From contig CAVQXT010000001.1 of NCBI GenBank assembly GCA_963717945.1, positions 248,001 through 312,000 on the forward strand: a stretch of DNA of 64,000 nt, in the 5' to 3' direction. How positions within the stretch are numbered: the stretch's first letter is position 1; the number at the start of each line of letters is the position of its first letter. The notes below the pieces were generated by a model. That model searched no databases. It was not told the origin of the DNA and saw nothing but the letters and a program-made list of their open reading frames with translations. The DNA is from FEN-299 sp963717945. Its GTDB lineage: Bacteria; Acidobacteriota; Vicinamibacteria; Vicinamibacterales; Fen-181. Positions 45,478-53,061 of this stretch are shown here, in pieces. The position numbers and the translations under genes were made by a program.

Positions 45478-46398
45478 CTAGATGTAGCGCAGCCAGCCGT
45501 GGCTGTCGGGCGCCTCGCCGCTGAGAATCTCGAAAAACCGCTTCTGAATGGCGCGCGTCATCGGGCCGCACGACCCGGAGCCGATGACCACCCGGTCCAC
45601 CGACGTAATCGGCGTCACCTCGGCGGCCGTGCCCGAGAAGAACAGCTCGTCGGCGATATAGAGCGCCTCGCGCTGGATCATGTCTTCGCGCACTTCGTAG
45701 CCGAGGTCGCGCGCGATGGCGATGATCGAGTCGCGCGTGATGCCGGGCAGCACCGAGGCGTGCAGGGGCGGCGTGTAGAGGACGCCGCCCCGGACCATGA
45801 ACAGATTCTGCGCGCTGCCCTCGCTGACGAAGCCGTTCACGTCGAGCGCGATCCCCTCGGCGTAGCCGTCGGCGAGCGCCTCCATCTTGATGAGCTGGCT
45901 GCCCGCGTAATTGGCGCTCGCCTTCGCCATCGTCGGCAGCGTGTTCGGCGCCACCCGCGTCCACGAGCTGACGCGAACCGCCACCCCCTTCTCGAGCGCC
46001 TCGGCGCCGAGGTAAGCGCCCCATTCCCAGCAGAGAATCGCCACGTCCACGGGGGAGCCGTACGGGCTCACGCCCGGCTCGCCGTAGCCGCGGTAGATGA
46101 GCGGGCGGATGTAGCACGATTTGAACCGGTTTGCCTTGATCGTGTCGATGATCGCCTGGTCCATCGCCGCCGGCGCGATCGGCACCTGCATCCGGTAGAT
46201 CTTCGCGGAGTTGTAGAGCCGCGCCGTGTGCGCGTCGAGCCGGAAGCAGGCCGATCCCTTCGGCGTGAGGTAGCAGCGCGCCCCCTCGAACACCCCGCTG
46301 CCGTAGTGGATCACGTGGGAGGCGACGTGGATCCTGGCGTCCGCCCACTCCACGAGCGACCCGTTCATCCAGATCTTGCCGGAGCTAGGAAAACCCAT
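45478..46398 (-). CDS. ilvE: Branched-chain amino acid aminotransferase
   Basis: PLP-dependent transaminase for the last step of Leu, Ile and Val synthesis (306 residues, fold type IV). Visible are the WMNGSLVEWADARIHVASHVIHYGSGVFEG opening, the Lys-bearing segment around SANYAGSQLIKMEALADGYAEGIALD, and the substrate loop with GSAQNLFMV. The catalytic Lys is the one in LIKMEA. The start is ATG at 46398. It lies 66 bases upstream of pilT and 69 bases downstream of the kinase gene. Confidence 0.93.
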   Translation of the reverse strand: MGFPSSGKIWMNGSLVEWADARIHVASHVIHYGSGVFEGARCYLTPKGSACFRLDAHTARLYNSAKIYRMQVPIAPAAMDQAIIDTIKANRFKSCYIRPLIYRGYGEPGVSPYGSPVDVAILCWEWGAYLGAEALEKGVAVRVSSWTRVAPNTLPTMAKASANYAGSQLIKMEALADGYAEGIALDVNGFVSEGSAQNLFMVRGGVLYTPPLHASVLPGITRDSIIAIARDLGYEVREDMIQREALYIADELFFSGTAAEVTPITSVDRVVIGSGSCGPMTRAIQKRFFEILSGEAPDSHGWLRYI

Positions 46399-46467
46399 GA
46401 AACACCTCGATATGCCTTGAATTGCGGTCAGGAATGCGGCGACCGGAGGGCGACGTCGATCTTAGCA

Positions 46468-47460
46468 CTACTGCGCTTCGCCGCAAAAAGGGCAGCTGTC
46501 GGTCCGCGAGTGCAGCGGCTTTCGGCAGTGCCAGCAGAAGCGGGCGGCCGGCGCCGCGCGCGCGCGAAGCCGCCCCTGGATCTCCTGCAGGTCGGCGGAC
46601 GGCGTCGGGGTGGGCGAGGCCGGCTTGCTCTCGGCCAGACGGGCCGTCCGCGCGCCGGCCCATTTGCTGCGCGCGGCCAGCAGGTCGTCGAGCAGCTCGC
46701 CCGCGCGCTGGTAGCGCTCGCCAATGGCCGGGGCCATCGCCCGCATCACGATGTCGTTCAGCGCCTTCGGAATGCGGCCGTTTCGCGTCCGCGGCGGCGC
46801 CACCAGCTCCCCGCGCATCAGCCGGTGCAGGTCGGCGGGAGACGGCGTGTTGTAGGGCAACGCCCCGGTCAGCATCTGATACATCGTGATCCCGAGCGAG
46901 TAGATGTCGGAGGCGAACGTCGCCTGTCCGTGGAACTGCTCGGGCGCCATGTACGGCGGGCTGCCGATCACCGTCGTTCCCTGCGCGGCCACTTCGAGGA
47001 AGCGCGACGTGCCGAAATCGGCCACCTTGACGACGCCGCTCTCCGAGACGAGCACGTTGGCCGGCCGCAAGTCGCGGTGCAGCACGTTCTGGGCGTGCGC
47101 GTGGTCCACGGCGTTGCAGATCTGGCAGGTGAGGTCGAGGGTGCGGACGAGGTCGAGGCTCCCTTCGCGCTCGATGATCGCCTCGAGCGTCTCGCCGGGC
47201 ACGTACTCCATCACGATGAAGAAGACGTTCTCCTGCTTCTCGGCCGTCAGGAGCGCGACGATGTTCGGGTGGTTGAGGCTGGCGAGGAGCCTCGGCTCGT
47301 GAAGCAGCTCGCCGAAGTCGATGTTCTGGCGGTGGGGGACCTTGATGGCCACTTTCTTGTGGATCCAGGTGTCCTCGGCGAGATAGACCGCACCGAACCC
47401 GCCGCTGCCGAGCGACGAGATGATGCGGTACTTCCCGATTGTCTGGCCGCGAAAGAACAT
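46468..47460 (-). CDS. Ser/Thr protein kinase with C-terminal zinc ribbon
   Basis: Cytoplasmic Hanks-type kinase (330 residues). The kinase domain is complete: Gly loop GSGGFGAVY, Lys in VAIKVP, catalytic loop HRDLRPANVL (Arg replaces the usual Lys), DFGTSRF, and the APE as MAPEQF. After about residue 265 a linker leads to a zinc ribbon CWHC...CPFC that is likely to bind a partner. There is no membrane segment. Start is ATG 47460. Substrate is unknown. Confidence 0.9.
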   Translation of the reverse strand: MFFRGQTIGKYRIISSLGSGGFGAVYLAEDTWIHKKVAIKVPHRQNIDFGELLHEPRLLASLNHPNIVALLTAEKQENVFFIVMEYVPGETLEAIIEREGSLDLVRTLDLTCQICNAVDHAHAQNVLHRDLRPANVLVSESGVVKVADFGTSRFLEVAAQGTTVIGSPPYMAPEQFHGQATFASDIYSLGITMYQMLTGALPYNTPSPADLHRLMRGELVAPPRTRNGRIPKALNDIVMRAMAPAIGERYQRAGELLDDLLAARSKWAGARTARLAESKPASPTPTPSADLQEIQGRLRARAAPAARFCWHCRKPLHSRTDSCPFCGEAQ

Positions 47461-47558
47461 CGAAGCGCAGTATACACTCAACTCCTCCGAACCTTGTGCG
47501 CCGCCGTCCGGTGCCTCGCGGCCAGCCCGGAGACACGACCGCAGGCTGGGCCGAAGGG

Positions 47559-47564
47559 TATAAT
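47559..47564 (+). promoter_or_regulatory. rsmE -10 box with near-leaderless start
   Basis: TATAAT ends eight bases before the rsmE GTG at 47573. The transcript would start at or within a few bases of the start codon, and there is no ribosome-binding site. Confidence 0.5.
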
Positions 47565-47572
47565 CTCGCCCC

Positions 47573-48322
47573 GTGCATGCCAGGTTTCACGTCGCAGGGT
47601 TGACGGCCGGAGACCGCCTCGTCGACCTGCCGCCGGAGGAGGCCGCGCACCTCAGCCGTGTCCTGCGGCTGCGGGCGGGCGCGGAGGTCCGGCTCTTCGA
47701 CGGCCGGGGCCACGAGTATCTCGGACGGGTGCACCTGGTTCAGGGTTCCCGCGTGGTGATCGAACTGGGCGAGGCCGTGACGGCCGCGCCGGAGCCGTCC
47801 GTGCCGCTGACGCTCGCCCAGGCGGTGCCCAAGGGGGACGCCATGGACCAGATCGTCCGCGACGCGGTCATGATGGGCATCGCCGCCATCGTGCCGCTCG
47901 TCTCGGAGCGCGCCGAAGTCACGGTGAAGCGGGTGCAGGCGTCTGGCCGCGTGGCCCGCTGGCAACGGATCGCGGTGGCGTCGGCCAAGCAGTGCGGGCG
48001 CGCCGTGGTCCCTGACGTACGCGAGCCCTGCGCGCTGGCGGAATGCCTCCGCGACTACCCCGCGGACCGCCGCTACCTGCTGACCGAGCCCGGTCTGACT
48101 GCCGTCGCTTACACGGGCGTCGGGGGCCTTCGCTCGCCCCCCGTGCCCCGCTCGGCCCTGCTCATCGTCGGGCCCGAGGGCGGATGGACCGAGGAGGAGG
48201 TCGCGCTTGCCGAGGGGGCCGGTTGCGTGGCGCTGACGCTGGGCGGCCGCACGCTGCGCGCCAATGCCGCGGCGCTGGTCGGCATCACGACGCTGCAGTG
48301 CGCGTGGGGGGATCTGGGCTAA
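47573..48322 (+). CDS. rsmE: 16S rRNA m3U1498 methyltransferase
   Basis: SPOUT methyltransferase that modifies U1498 of 16S rRNA (249 residues). It has the N-terminal PUA-like region (EEAAHLSRVLRLRAGAEV) and the knotted SAM-binding core: VPKGDAMDQIVRDAVMMGIAAIVPL, RAEVTVKR, and the C-terminal LLIVGPEGGWTEEEV and LTLGGRTLRANAAAL motifs. The start is GTG, nearly leaderless. It converges on prmA, and the heptad element between them may act as a terminator. Confidence 0.94.
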   Translation: MHARFHVAGLTAGDRLVDLPPEEAAHLSRVLRLRAGAEVRLFDGRGHEYLGRVHLVQGSRVVIELGEAVTAAPEPSVPLTLAQAVPKGDAMDQIVRDAVMMGIAAIVPLVSERAEVTVKRVQASGRVARWQRIAVASAKQCGRAVVPDVREPCALAECLRDYPADRRYLLTEPGLTAVAYTGVGGLRSPPVPRSALLIVGPEGGWTEEEVALAEGAGCVALTLGGRTLRANAAALVGITTLQCAWGDLG

Positions 48323-48331
48323 GACAGCTGT

Positions 48332-48406
48332 AGTGGCTAGTGGTCAGTTGTCAGTGGCCAGTGCGTCACGCGTGATCGACTGGCCACTGGCCACTAGCCA
48401 CTGGCC
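48332..48406. repeat. Heptad inverted element, AGTGGCC family, copy 5
   Basis: Left units AGTGGCT, AGTGGTC, AGTTGTC, AGTGGCC and AGTGCG (48332-48365), core TCACGCGTGA (48366-48375), then right units ACTGGCC twice, ACTAGCC and ACTGGCC (48379-48406). It is the most complete copy and overlaps the 3' end of prmA. Confidence 0.9.
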
Positions 48407-49324
48407 ACTACGGGAGTACCGTCGGTCGTCAACCCTCAGCCATCCGCCCGCATCGCCATTTTGCCGAAGCACGAGCCCCACCCACTCGTCCTCGACGACG
48501 CGTGCGACCGGCTTGAGCCGCGGGGAGAACGCGGCCAGCACGGCAGCCTCCTCGTCGAACGTCACGCCGCTGACGACGAGCGTGCCGCCCGGCGCCGCGG
48601 CCGCGGACAACACCTCGGCGCCGCGGACGAGCAGGCCGCCGGTCAGGTTCGCGACCACGACGTCCCAGCCGGCGCCCGCCTCCGTCATTCCACGGAAATC
48701 CCCGAGGCGCAGGTCGATCCCTTCCGCCACGCCGTTGAGCGCCAGGTTCTCCCGGGCCGACTCGATCGCGTCCGGGTCGTCATCCACCGCGACCACCGCG
48801 CGCGCCCCGAGCGCGTGGGCCGCCAGCGCGAGCACGCCCGAGCCGGTGCCGACGTCGAGCACCGTCCGTCCCGTCAGATCGAGTCGTTGGAGCAGGTCGA
48901 GGCAGAGCCGCGTGGTCGCGTGATGGCCGGTGCCGAATCCCATCGACGGCTGGATGACGATCGTGATGACGCGGTCGCCGGCCGGGCCGGCGGCAGCCTC
49001 CGCGGCAGCCGCCCACGGCGGGGTGACGACGAGGCGCCCGACGCGAATGGGGGTCAGGTCGCGCTGACTGCGGCGGGCCCAGTCCTCGTCGGCCACGTCG
49101 ACGGCTTCGACCCTGACGACGCCCGGGACCGAGGCGGGCCGCCCGGCGGCCGCCCGGTCCCGGTCGACCGCGGTCGCGAAGAACGCGATCCAGCGATCGT
49201 CGAATTCCTGGATCGCCGTCACGCCCACCTCGTCCAGCGCCGCGAGGAGCAGGTCGCGGGCCTCGTCCTGCGGTTCGGACCCGCCTGGCGCGAAGTGAAT
49301 CGAGAGCGCGGGCCAGGTCTTCAT
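48344..49324 (-). CDS. prmA: Ribosomal protein L11 methyltransferase, repeat-encoded tail
   Basis: Trimethylates L11 of the ribosome (326 residues). The SAM core is clear: IVIQPSMGFGTGHHATTRLCLDLL, VLDVGTGSGVLALAAHALGA and the catalytic-loop segment VVVANLTGGLL. ATG at 49324 gives the MKTWPALSI start. The last 22 residues or so (after VDDRRYS) are translated from the AGTGGCC-family heptad element and do not look like PrmA, so the ancestral C terminus was probably shorter. The gene is transcribed away from dnaJ in the hrcA operon. Confidence 0.92.
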   Translation of the reverse strand: MKTWPALSIHFAPGGSEPQDEARDLLLAALDEVGVTAIQEFDDRWIAFFATAVDRDRAAAGRPASVPGVVRVEAVDVADEDWARRSQRDLTPIRVGRLVVTPPWAAAAEAAAGPAGDRVITIVIQPSMGFGTGHHATTRLCLDLLQRLDLTGRTVLDVGTGSGVLALAAHALGARAVVAVDDDPDAIESARENLALNGVAEGIDLRLGDFRGMTEAGAGWDVVVANLTGGLLVRGAEVLSAAAAPGGTLVVSGVTFDEEAAVLAAFSPRLKPVARVVEDEWVGLVLRQNGDAGGWLRVDDRRYSRSGQWLVASGQSITRDALATDN

Positions 49325-49361
49325 GGTGAGCATGGCCTCGTCGGTCGGCGCCCGGCCGGGA

Positions 49362-50510
49362 TCAGCTGAAGATGTCCTTGACCCGGTCGAACACCGTGCG
49401 GTCCTCGTCATCTTCCTTCGGCTTGACCGCCTTCAGCTTCTCGACAGGCATCGTCTTCCCGAGCTGTTCGAGGAGGTGGCGCTGTTCCTTGGTCAGCTTC
49501 TTCGGTGTGACCACCTCGACGACGATGTGCAGGTCGCCGCGTCCGCGGCCGGACACGCTGGGCATCCCCTTGCCCCGCAACCTGAACACCTGGCCGGTGC
49601 CGGTCCCCTCGGGGATCGTGAGCTTCTCGTGGCCCGCCAGCGTTGGCACGGTGATCTCGCCGCCCAGCGCCAGGATCGGAAACGTCACCGGCGCGCGGCA
49701 GTAGAGATCGTCCCCCTCGCGGCGGAACACGTCGTGCTCCTGCACGTGCACCACGACGTAGAGGTCCCCGGCGGGGCCGCCGCCGGGCCCGGCTTCGCCC
49801 TCGCCGTAGAGGCGGAGGCGCTGGCCGGTCGCGATGCCGGCCGGGATGCGGACGGTGAGCTTGCGTTGCCGCGGCAGGTGCCCGTGGCCGCGGCACTCCG
49901 GGCACGCCTTGGTGATGACGTGCCCCTCGCCGCCGCACTGGCGGCAGGTCTGCGCGACGGTGAAGAAGCCCTGCTGGTAGCGGATCTGCCCGCGCCCGCC
50001 ACACTGCGGGCACACGGTGGGCGAGGTCCCCGGCGCGGCCCCCGACCCCCGGCAGGTCTCGCACGTCTCCTGCCTCGGGATCTGGATGCTGGTCTCCATC
50101 CCGTTCGCCGATTCCTCGAACGAGATCTCGAGGTCGTAGCGCAAGTCGGAGCCGCGCTGCGGCCCTCCGCGCCGTCCGCCGCCGCCGAAGAAATCGCCGA
50201 ACCCGAACATGTCGCGCAGGCCGCCGAAGATGTCGCCGAAGTCCGCGAAGATCGTCGGGTCGAATCCGCCGGCCCCGCCCGCCGCGCTCACGCCGGCGTG
50301 GCCGAACCGGTCGTAGGCCGCGCGCTTGTCGGCGTCGGCGAGGACGGCGTAGGCCTCGGCCGCCTCCTTGAACTTCTCCTCGGCGTCCGGGCGGCCCTGG
50401 TTGCGGTCGGGATGGTGCTTGAGCGCGAGCTTGCGGTACGCGCTCTTGATGTCCTGGTCGGACGCGTCGCGCGACACGCCGAGCACCTCGTAGTAGTCTC
50501 GCTTGCTCAC
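49362..50510 (-). CDS. dnaJ: Chaperone DnaJ
   Basis: Hsp40 co-chaperone of DnaK (382 residues). It has a J domain with HPD in ALKHHPDRNQG, a Gly/Phe-rich region, the four CxxCxGxG repeats (CETCRGSG, CPQCGGRG, CRQCGGEG, CPECRGHG), and the C-terminal substrate-binding domain. Its start overlaps the grpE stop by four bases. It belongs to the hrcA-grpE-dnaJ heat-shock operon; dnaK itself is not here. Confidence 0.97.
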   Translation of the reverse strand: MSKRDYYEVLGVSRDASDQDIKSAYRKLALKHHPDRNQGRPDAEEKFKEAAEAYAVLADADKRAAYDRFGHAGVSAAGGAGGFDPTIFADFGDIFGGLRDMFGFGDFFGGGGRRGGPQRGSDLRYDLEISFEESANGMETSIQIPRQETCETCRGSGAAPGTSPTVCPQCGGRGQIRYQQGFFTVAQTCRQCGGEGHVITKACPECRGHGHLPRQRKLTVRIPAGIATGQRLRLYGEGEAGPGGGPAGDLYVVVHVQEHDVFRREGDDLYCRAPVTFPILALGGEITVPTLAGHEKLTIPEGTGTGQVFRLRGKGMPSVSGRGRGDLHIVVEVVTPKKLTKEQRHLLEQLGKTMPVEKLKAVKPKEDDEDRTVFDRVKDIFS

Positions 50511-51046
50511 GCCTTGGCCACCTTCACCATTGCAGGACGCAGCAGGCGATCGCCGAGCTTGTAGCCGCGGCGCACTTCCTCGATGACCTCACCCTCGGCG
50601 CGGCCGGGGCTCGACTCGTAGGTAATCGCCTGGTGGACGCGCGGGTCGAACGCCTGTCCGACCGACTCGACCAGCGTCACGCCGCGGCGCGCGAGCAGAT
50701 CCTGCAGCTGCTTGTAGATGAGCTCGATCCCCTGGCGGTAGGCCTCGGCATCGGGGCCGGCCTCGGCCTGGAGCGCGCGCTCGAAATCGTCCACGATCGG
50801 CAGCAGCGCCTCCAGCAGGTCGCCGGCGGCGTACTGGGCCGACTCGCGGCGCTCGCGGTCGACGCGCTTCCGGTAGTTCTCGAACTCCGCCGTCTTCCTG
50901 AGCAGGCGGTCGTAGTACTCGTCCCGTTCGCGGCGGGCTTCCGCGAGCTCGCCCCCGGCGGCCGGCGCGGCCGATCCCTCGCCGTTCTCGTCCAGGCTGC
51001 CCCCGGGCGGCAGCGGGACATTCTTGTCGTCGATGTCCTGGGTCAT
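50507..51046 (-). CDS. grpE: Nucleotide exchange factor GrpE
   Basis: Exchanges ADP for ATP on DnaK (179 residues). It has a long N-terminal helix (ELAEARRERDEYYDRLLRKTAEFENYRKRVD) and the C-terminal beta domain with SVGQAFDPRVHQAITYE and VRRGYKLGDRLLRPAMVKV. The gene lies four bases after hrcA and overlaps dnaJ, so the three genes are expressed as a unit under the CIRCE operator. Confidence 0.96.
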   Translation of the reverse strand: MTQDIDDKNVPLPPGGSLDENGEGSAAPAAGGELAEARRERDEYYDRLLRKTAEFENYRKRVDRERRESAQYAAGDLLEALLPIVDDFERALQAEAGPDAEAYRQGIELIYKQLQDLLARRGVTLVESVGQAFDPRVHQAITYESSPGRAEGEVIEEVRRGYKLGDRLLRPAMVKVAKA

Positions 51047-51050
51047 GGTG

Positions 51051-52115
51051 TCACGAGTGGTGCCAGCCGCCCTGTTGCAGCAGGCGCGTCACGGCGCGGC
51101 CGGCGCTGTCGACAATGGAAATGGCGTGCGAGTACTTCATCCGTGTCGGGCCGATCACGCCGATGGCGCCGAGCCGATCGCCGTCGGTGTAAGTCGTCGC
51201 GACCAGGCTGACCTCGCGCAGGTCCGGGGCCGAGTGCTCCGTGCCGATGATGACCGTCAGCCCCGGGCCCTCCATGTATTCGGTCAGGAGCCGCACCAGC
51301 CGGTGCTTCTCCTCGATCATCCGCAGCAGCGTGCGCAGCGTGCCGAGCGACACGCGGCCGCCCTCCTCGTTCTCTTCGACGAGCGAGGCGGCGCCTTCGA
51401 TGAACAGGATCTGCGGTTCGTTCAGGTCGGCGAAGGTGGACGTGGCCAGGCGCAGCGCGCGGGAGAGCAGCTTGTCGTAGAGCGTGCGCTCCTCGGCCGC
51501 GCGCGCGGCGACCGCCGCGCGGACCTCGCTCAGCGGCCGCCCCGAGAACTCCTCGTTGAGGTAGTTGGCCGCCTGGTACAGGTCGGACGTCTCGAGCGGC
51601 TCGCCGATGTCGACCACCTTGTTCGACACCTGGCCGCCCTGCATCACCACCACCACCAGCACCCTGGTGCCGGAGATCGGCACGAAGTCGATCCGCTCGA
51701 ACGCCGTGTCCTCGCCCTGCGGCGGCACGGCGAACCCCACGTGGTGCGACGCCTCCGACAGCACGTGCGACACGGTGGTCAACGCCTCGCCCATCAGCGC
51801 CGGGCTCGGCGCGTGGGCCAGCAGGTGCGCCTCCAGCCCCGGCGCCCGCCCCGGCCGTTTCGTCTCGAGCAGCATGTCGACGTAGCACCGGTAGCCGAGG
51901 TCGGTGGGCACGCGGCCGGCCGACGTGTGCGGCTGATACAGGAAGCCCTGCTCTTCGAGCGCCGACAGCACGTTGCGGACGGTCGCCGACGAGAGGCCGA
52001 ACGCGCCAAGCCGGGCCAGCGTGGCGGACGCCACCGGTTCGCCCGTCTCGACGTATTCGCCGACCAGGGCCGCCAGGATGCGCCGCGAGCGATCGGAAAG
52101 CCGGGAGATGGGCAT
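51051..52115 (-). CDS. hrcA: Heat-inducible transcription repressor HrcA
   Basis: Repressor that binds CIRCE and is released by heat through GroEL (354 residues). It has the N-terminal winged helix (LSDRSRRILAALVGEYVETGEPVAS with the SATVRNVLSALEEQGFLYQPHTSAGR recognition part), and the dimerisation domain with FIEGAASLVEENEEGG and IGTEHSAPDLREVSLVATTY. Its own promoter carries a CIRCE copy, so it controls itself and the downstream grpE-dnaJ. Confidence 0.96.
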   Translation of the reverse strand: MPISRLSDRSRRILAALVGEYVETGEPVASATLARLGAFGLSSATVRNVLSALEEQGFLYQPHTSAGRVPTDLGYRCYVDMLLETKRPGRAPGLEAHLLAHAPSPALMGEALTTVSHVLSEASHHVGFAVPPQGEDTAFERIDFVPISGTRVLVVVVMQGGQVSNKVVDIGEPLETSDLYQAANYLNEEFSGRPLSEVRAAVAARAAEERTLYDKLLSRALRLATSTFADLNEPQILFIEGAASLVEENEEGGRVSLGTLRTLLRMIEEKHRLVRLLTEYMEGPGLTVIIGTEHSAPDLREVSLVATTYTDGDRLGAIGVIGPTRMKYSHAISIVDSAGRAVTRLLQQGGWHHS

Positions 52116-52134
52116 GGGTGCGGCCTCTTGCGCG

Positions 52135-52161
52135 TTAGCAGTCAGGCGCTGAGAGTGCTAA
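52135..52161. promoter_or_regulatory. CIRCE operator upstream of hrcA
   Basis: TTAGCAGTC and GAGTGCTAA are separated by nine bases; this matches CIRCE (TTAGCACTC-N9-GAGTGCTAA) with a single mismatch in the first arm. It lies between the promoter and the hrcA start, the classic location. Confidence 0.92.
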
Positions 52162-52166
52162 CCGTT

Positions 52167-52172
52167 ATTATA
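52167..52172 (-). promoter_or_regulatory. hrcA -10 box
   Basis: TATAAT on the minus strand, 5 bases before the CIRCE arm. A CIRCE repressor would block it. No clear -35. Confidence 0.55.
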
Positions 52173-52227
52173 CACGATCGACGGCCACCCACCACCTAAG
52201 CACAAGCGATTGAAGGACTAACGTCGG

Positions 52228-53052
52228 CTATCGCGGAAGCGACGCGCGCAGCGCCGCCGCCGCGACGTGCGGCTCGGCGATCCGGCCCGAACGGACGGCG
52301 ATCAGCTCGGCCACGATCGAGACGCCGATTTCGGCCGGCGTCACGGCGCCGATGTCGAGGCCGATCGGCGCGTGGACCGCGGCCAGGCGGGAGGCGTCGG
52401 CGCCCTCGGCCGAGAGCGCGTCGAAGACCTTTGCCACTTTGGCGCGGCTCCCGATGAGGCCCAGGTAGCGGAGCGGGCGCCCGGCCAGCTCGCGCATCGC
52501 CTCGAGATCCTGCCGGTGGCCGCGCGTGACGACGACCACGAAGGCGCCGGGGGGGATCGCGGCGCCCTTGAGCCAGCCGGGAATGTCGTCGACGATCACG
52601 TCCGCGCCCGGAAACCGCTCGGCGTTGGCGAACTTCTCCCGGTCGTCGAGAACGTGGAGGCGGAAGCCGGCCGCCTGCGCGACGCGCGCCACCTCGACCG
52701 ACACGTGCCCGGCGCCGACCAGGTAGAGATCGGGAGCCTGTTCGATCGGCTCGATGTACACGTCCATCTGACCTCCGCAGATGAGCCCCGACTCGCCGGC
52801 CAGGTCGTCGTTGAGCGCGTAGTGCGCCAGCTGCGGCCGCCGCTGGCGGATGGCGTCGCGGGCCTTGCCGGCGGCGTCGTTCTCGTAGCAGCCGCCGCCG
52901 ATGGTGCCAATCGTGCGGCCGTCCTCGTAGACGAGCATCTTGGCGCCGACGCGCTGCGGCGTCGATCCCCCGGTCGCGACGATGGTCACCAGCGCGGCGC
53001 GCTCGCCCGTCTCCATCGCCCGCACGACCGCCCGGAACACGGCTTCGCTCAT
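52228..53052 (-). CDS. XdhC/CoxI-family molybdenum-enzyme accessory protein
   Basis: Predicted maturation factor for a molybdenum hydroxylase (xanthine dehydrogenase or CO dehydrogenase type), which in known relatives binds the molybdopterin cofactor and helps sulfurate it. The 274-residue protein has the N-terminal XdhC domain with VTIVATGGSTPQRVGAKML and the GTIGGGCYEND motif, and a C-terminal Rossmann domain with LVGAGHVSVEVARVA and GLIGSRAKVAKVF. No molybdenum enzyme gene is next to it, so the target enzyme is elsewhere. Confidence 0.88.
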   Translation of the reverse strand: MSEAVFRAVVRAMETGERAALVTIVATGGSTPQRVGAKMLVYEDGRTIGTIGGGCYENDAAGKARDAIRQRRPQLAHYALNDDLAGESGLICGGQMDVYIEPIEQAPDLYLVGAGHVSVEVARVAQAAGFRLHVLDDREKFANAERFPGADVIVDDIPGWLKGAAIPPGAFVVVVTRGHRQDLEAMRELAGRPLRYLGLIGSRAKVAKVFDALSAEGADASRLAAVHAPIGLDIGAVTPAEIGVSIVAELIAVRSGRIAEPHVAAAALRASLPR

Positions 53053-53061
53053 GGCATCGGC

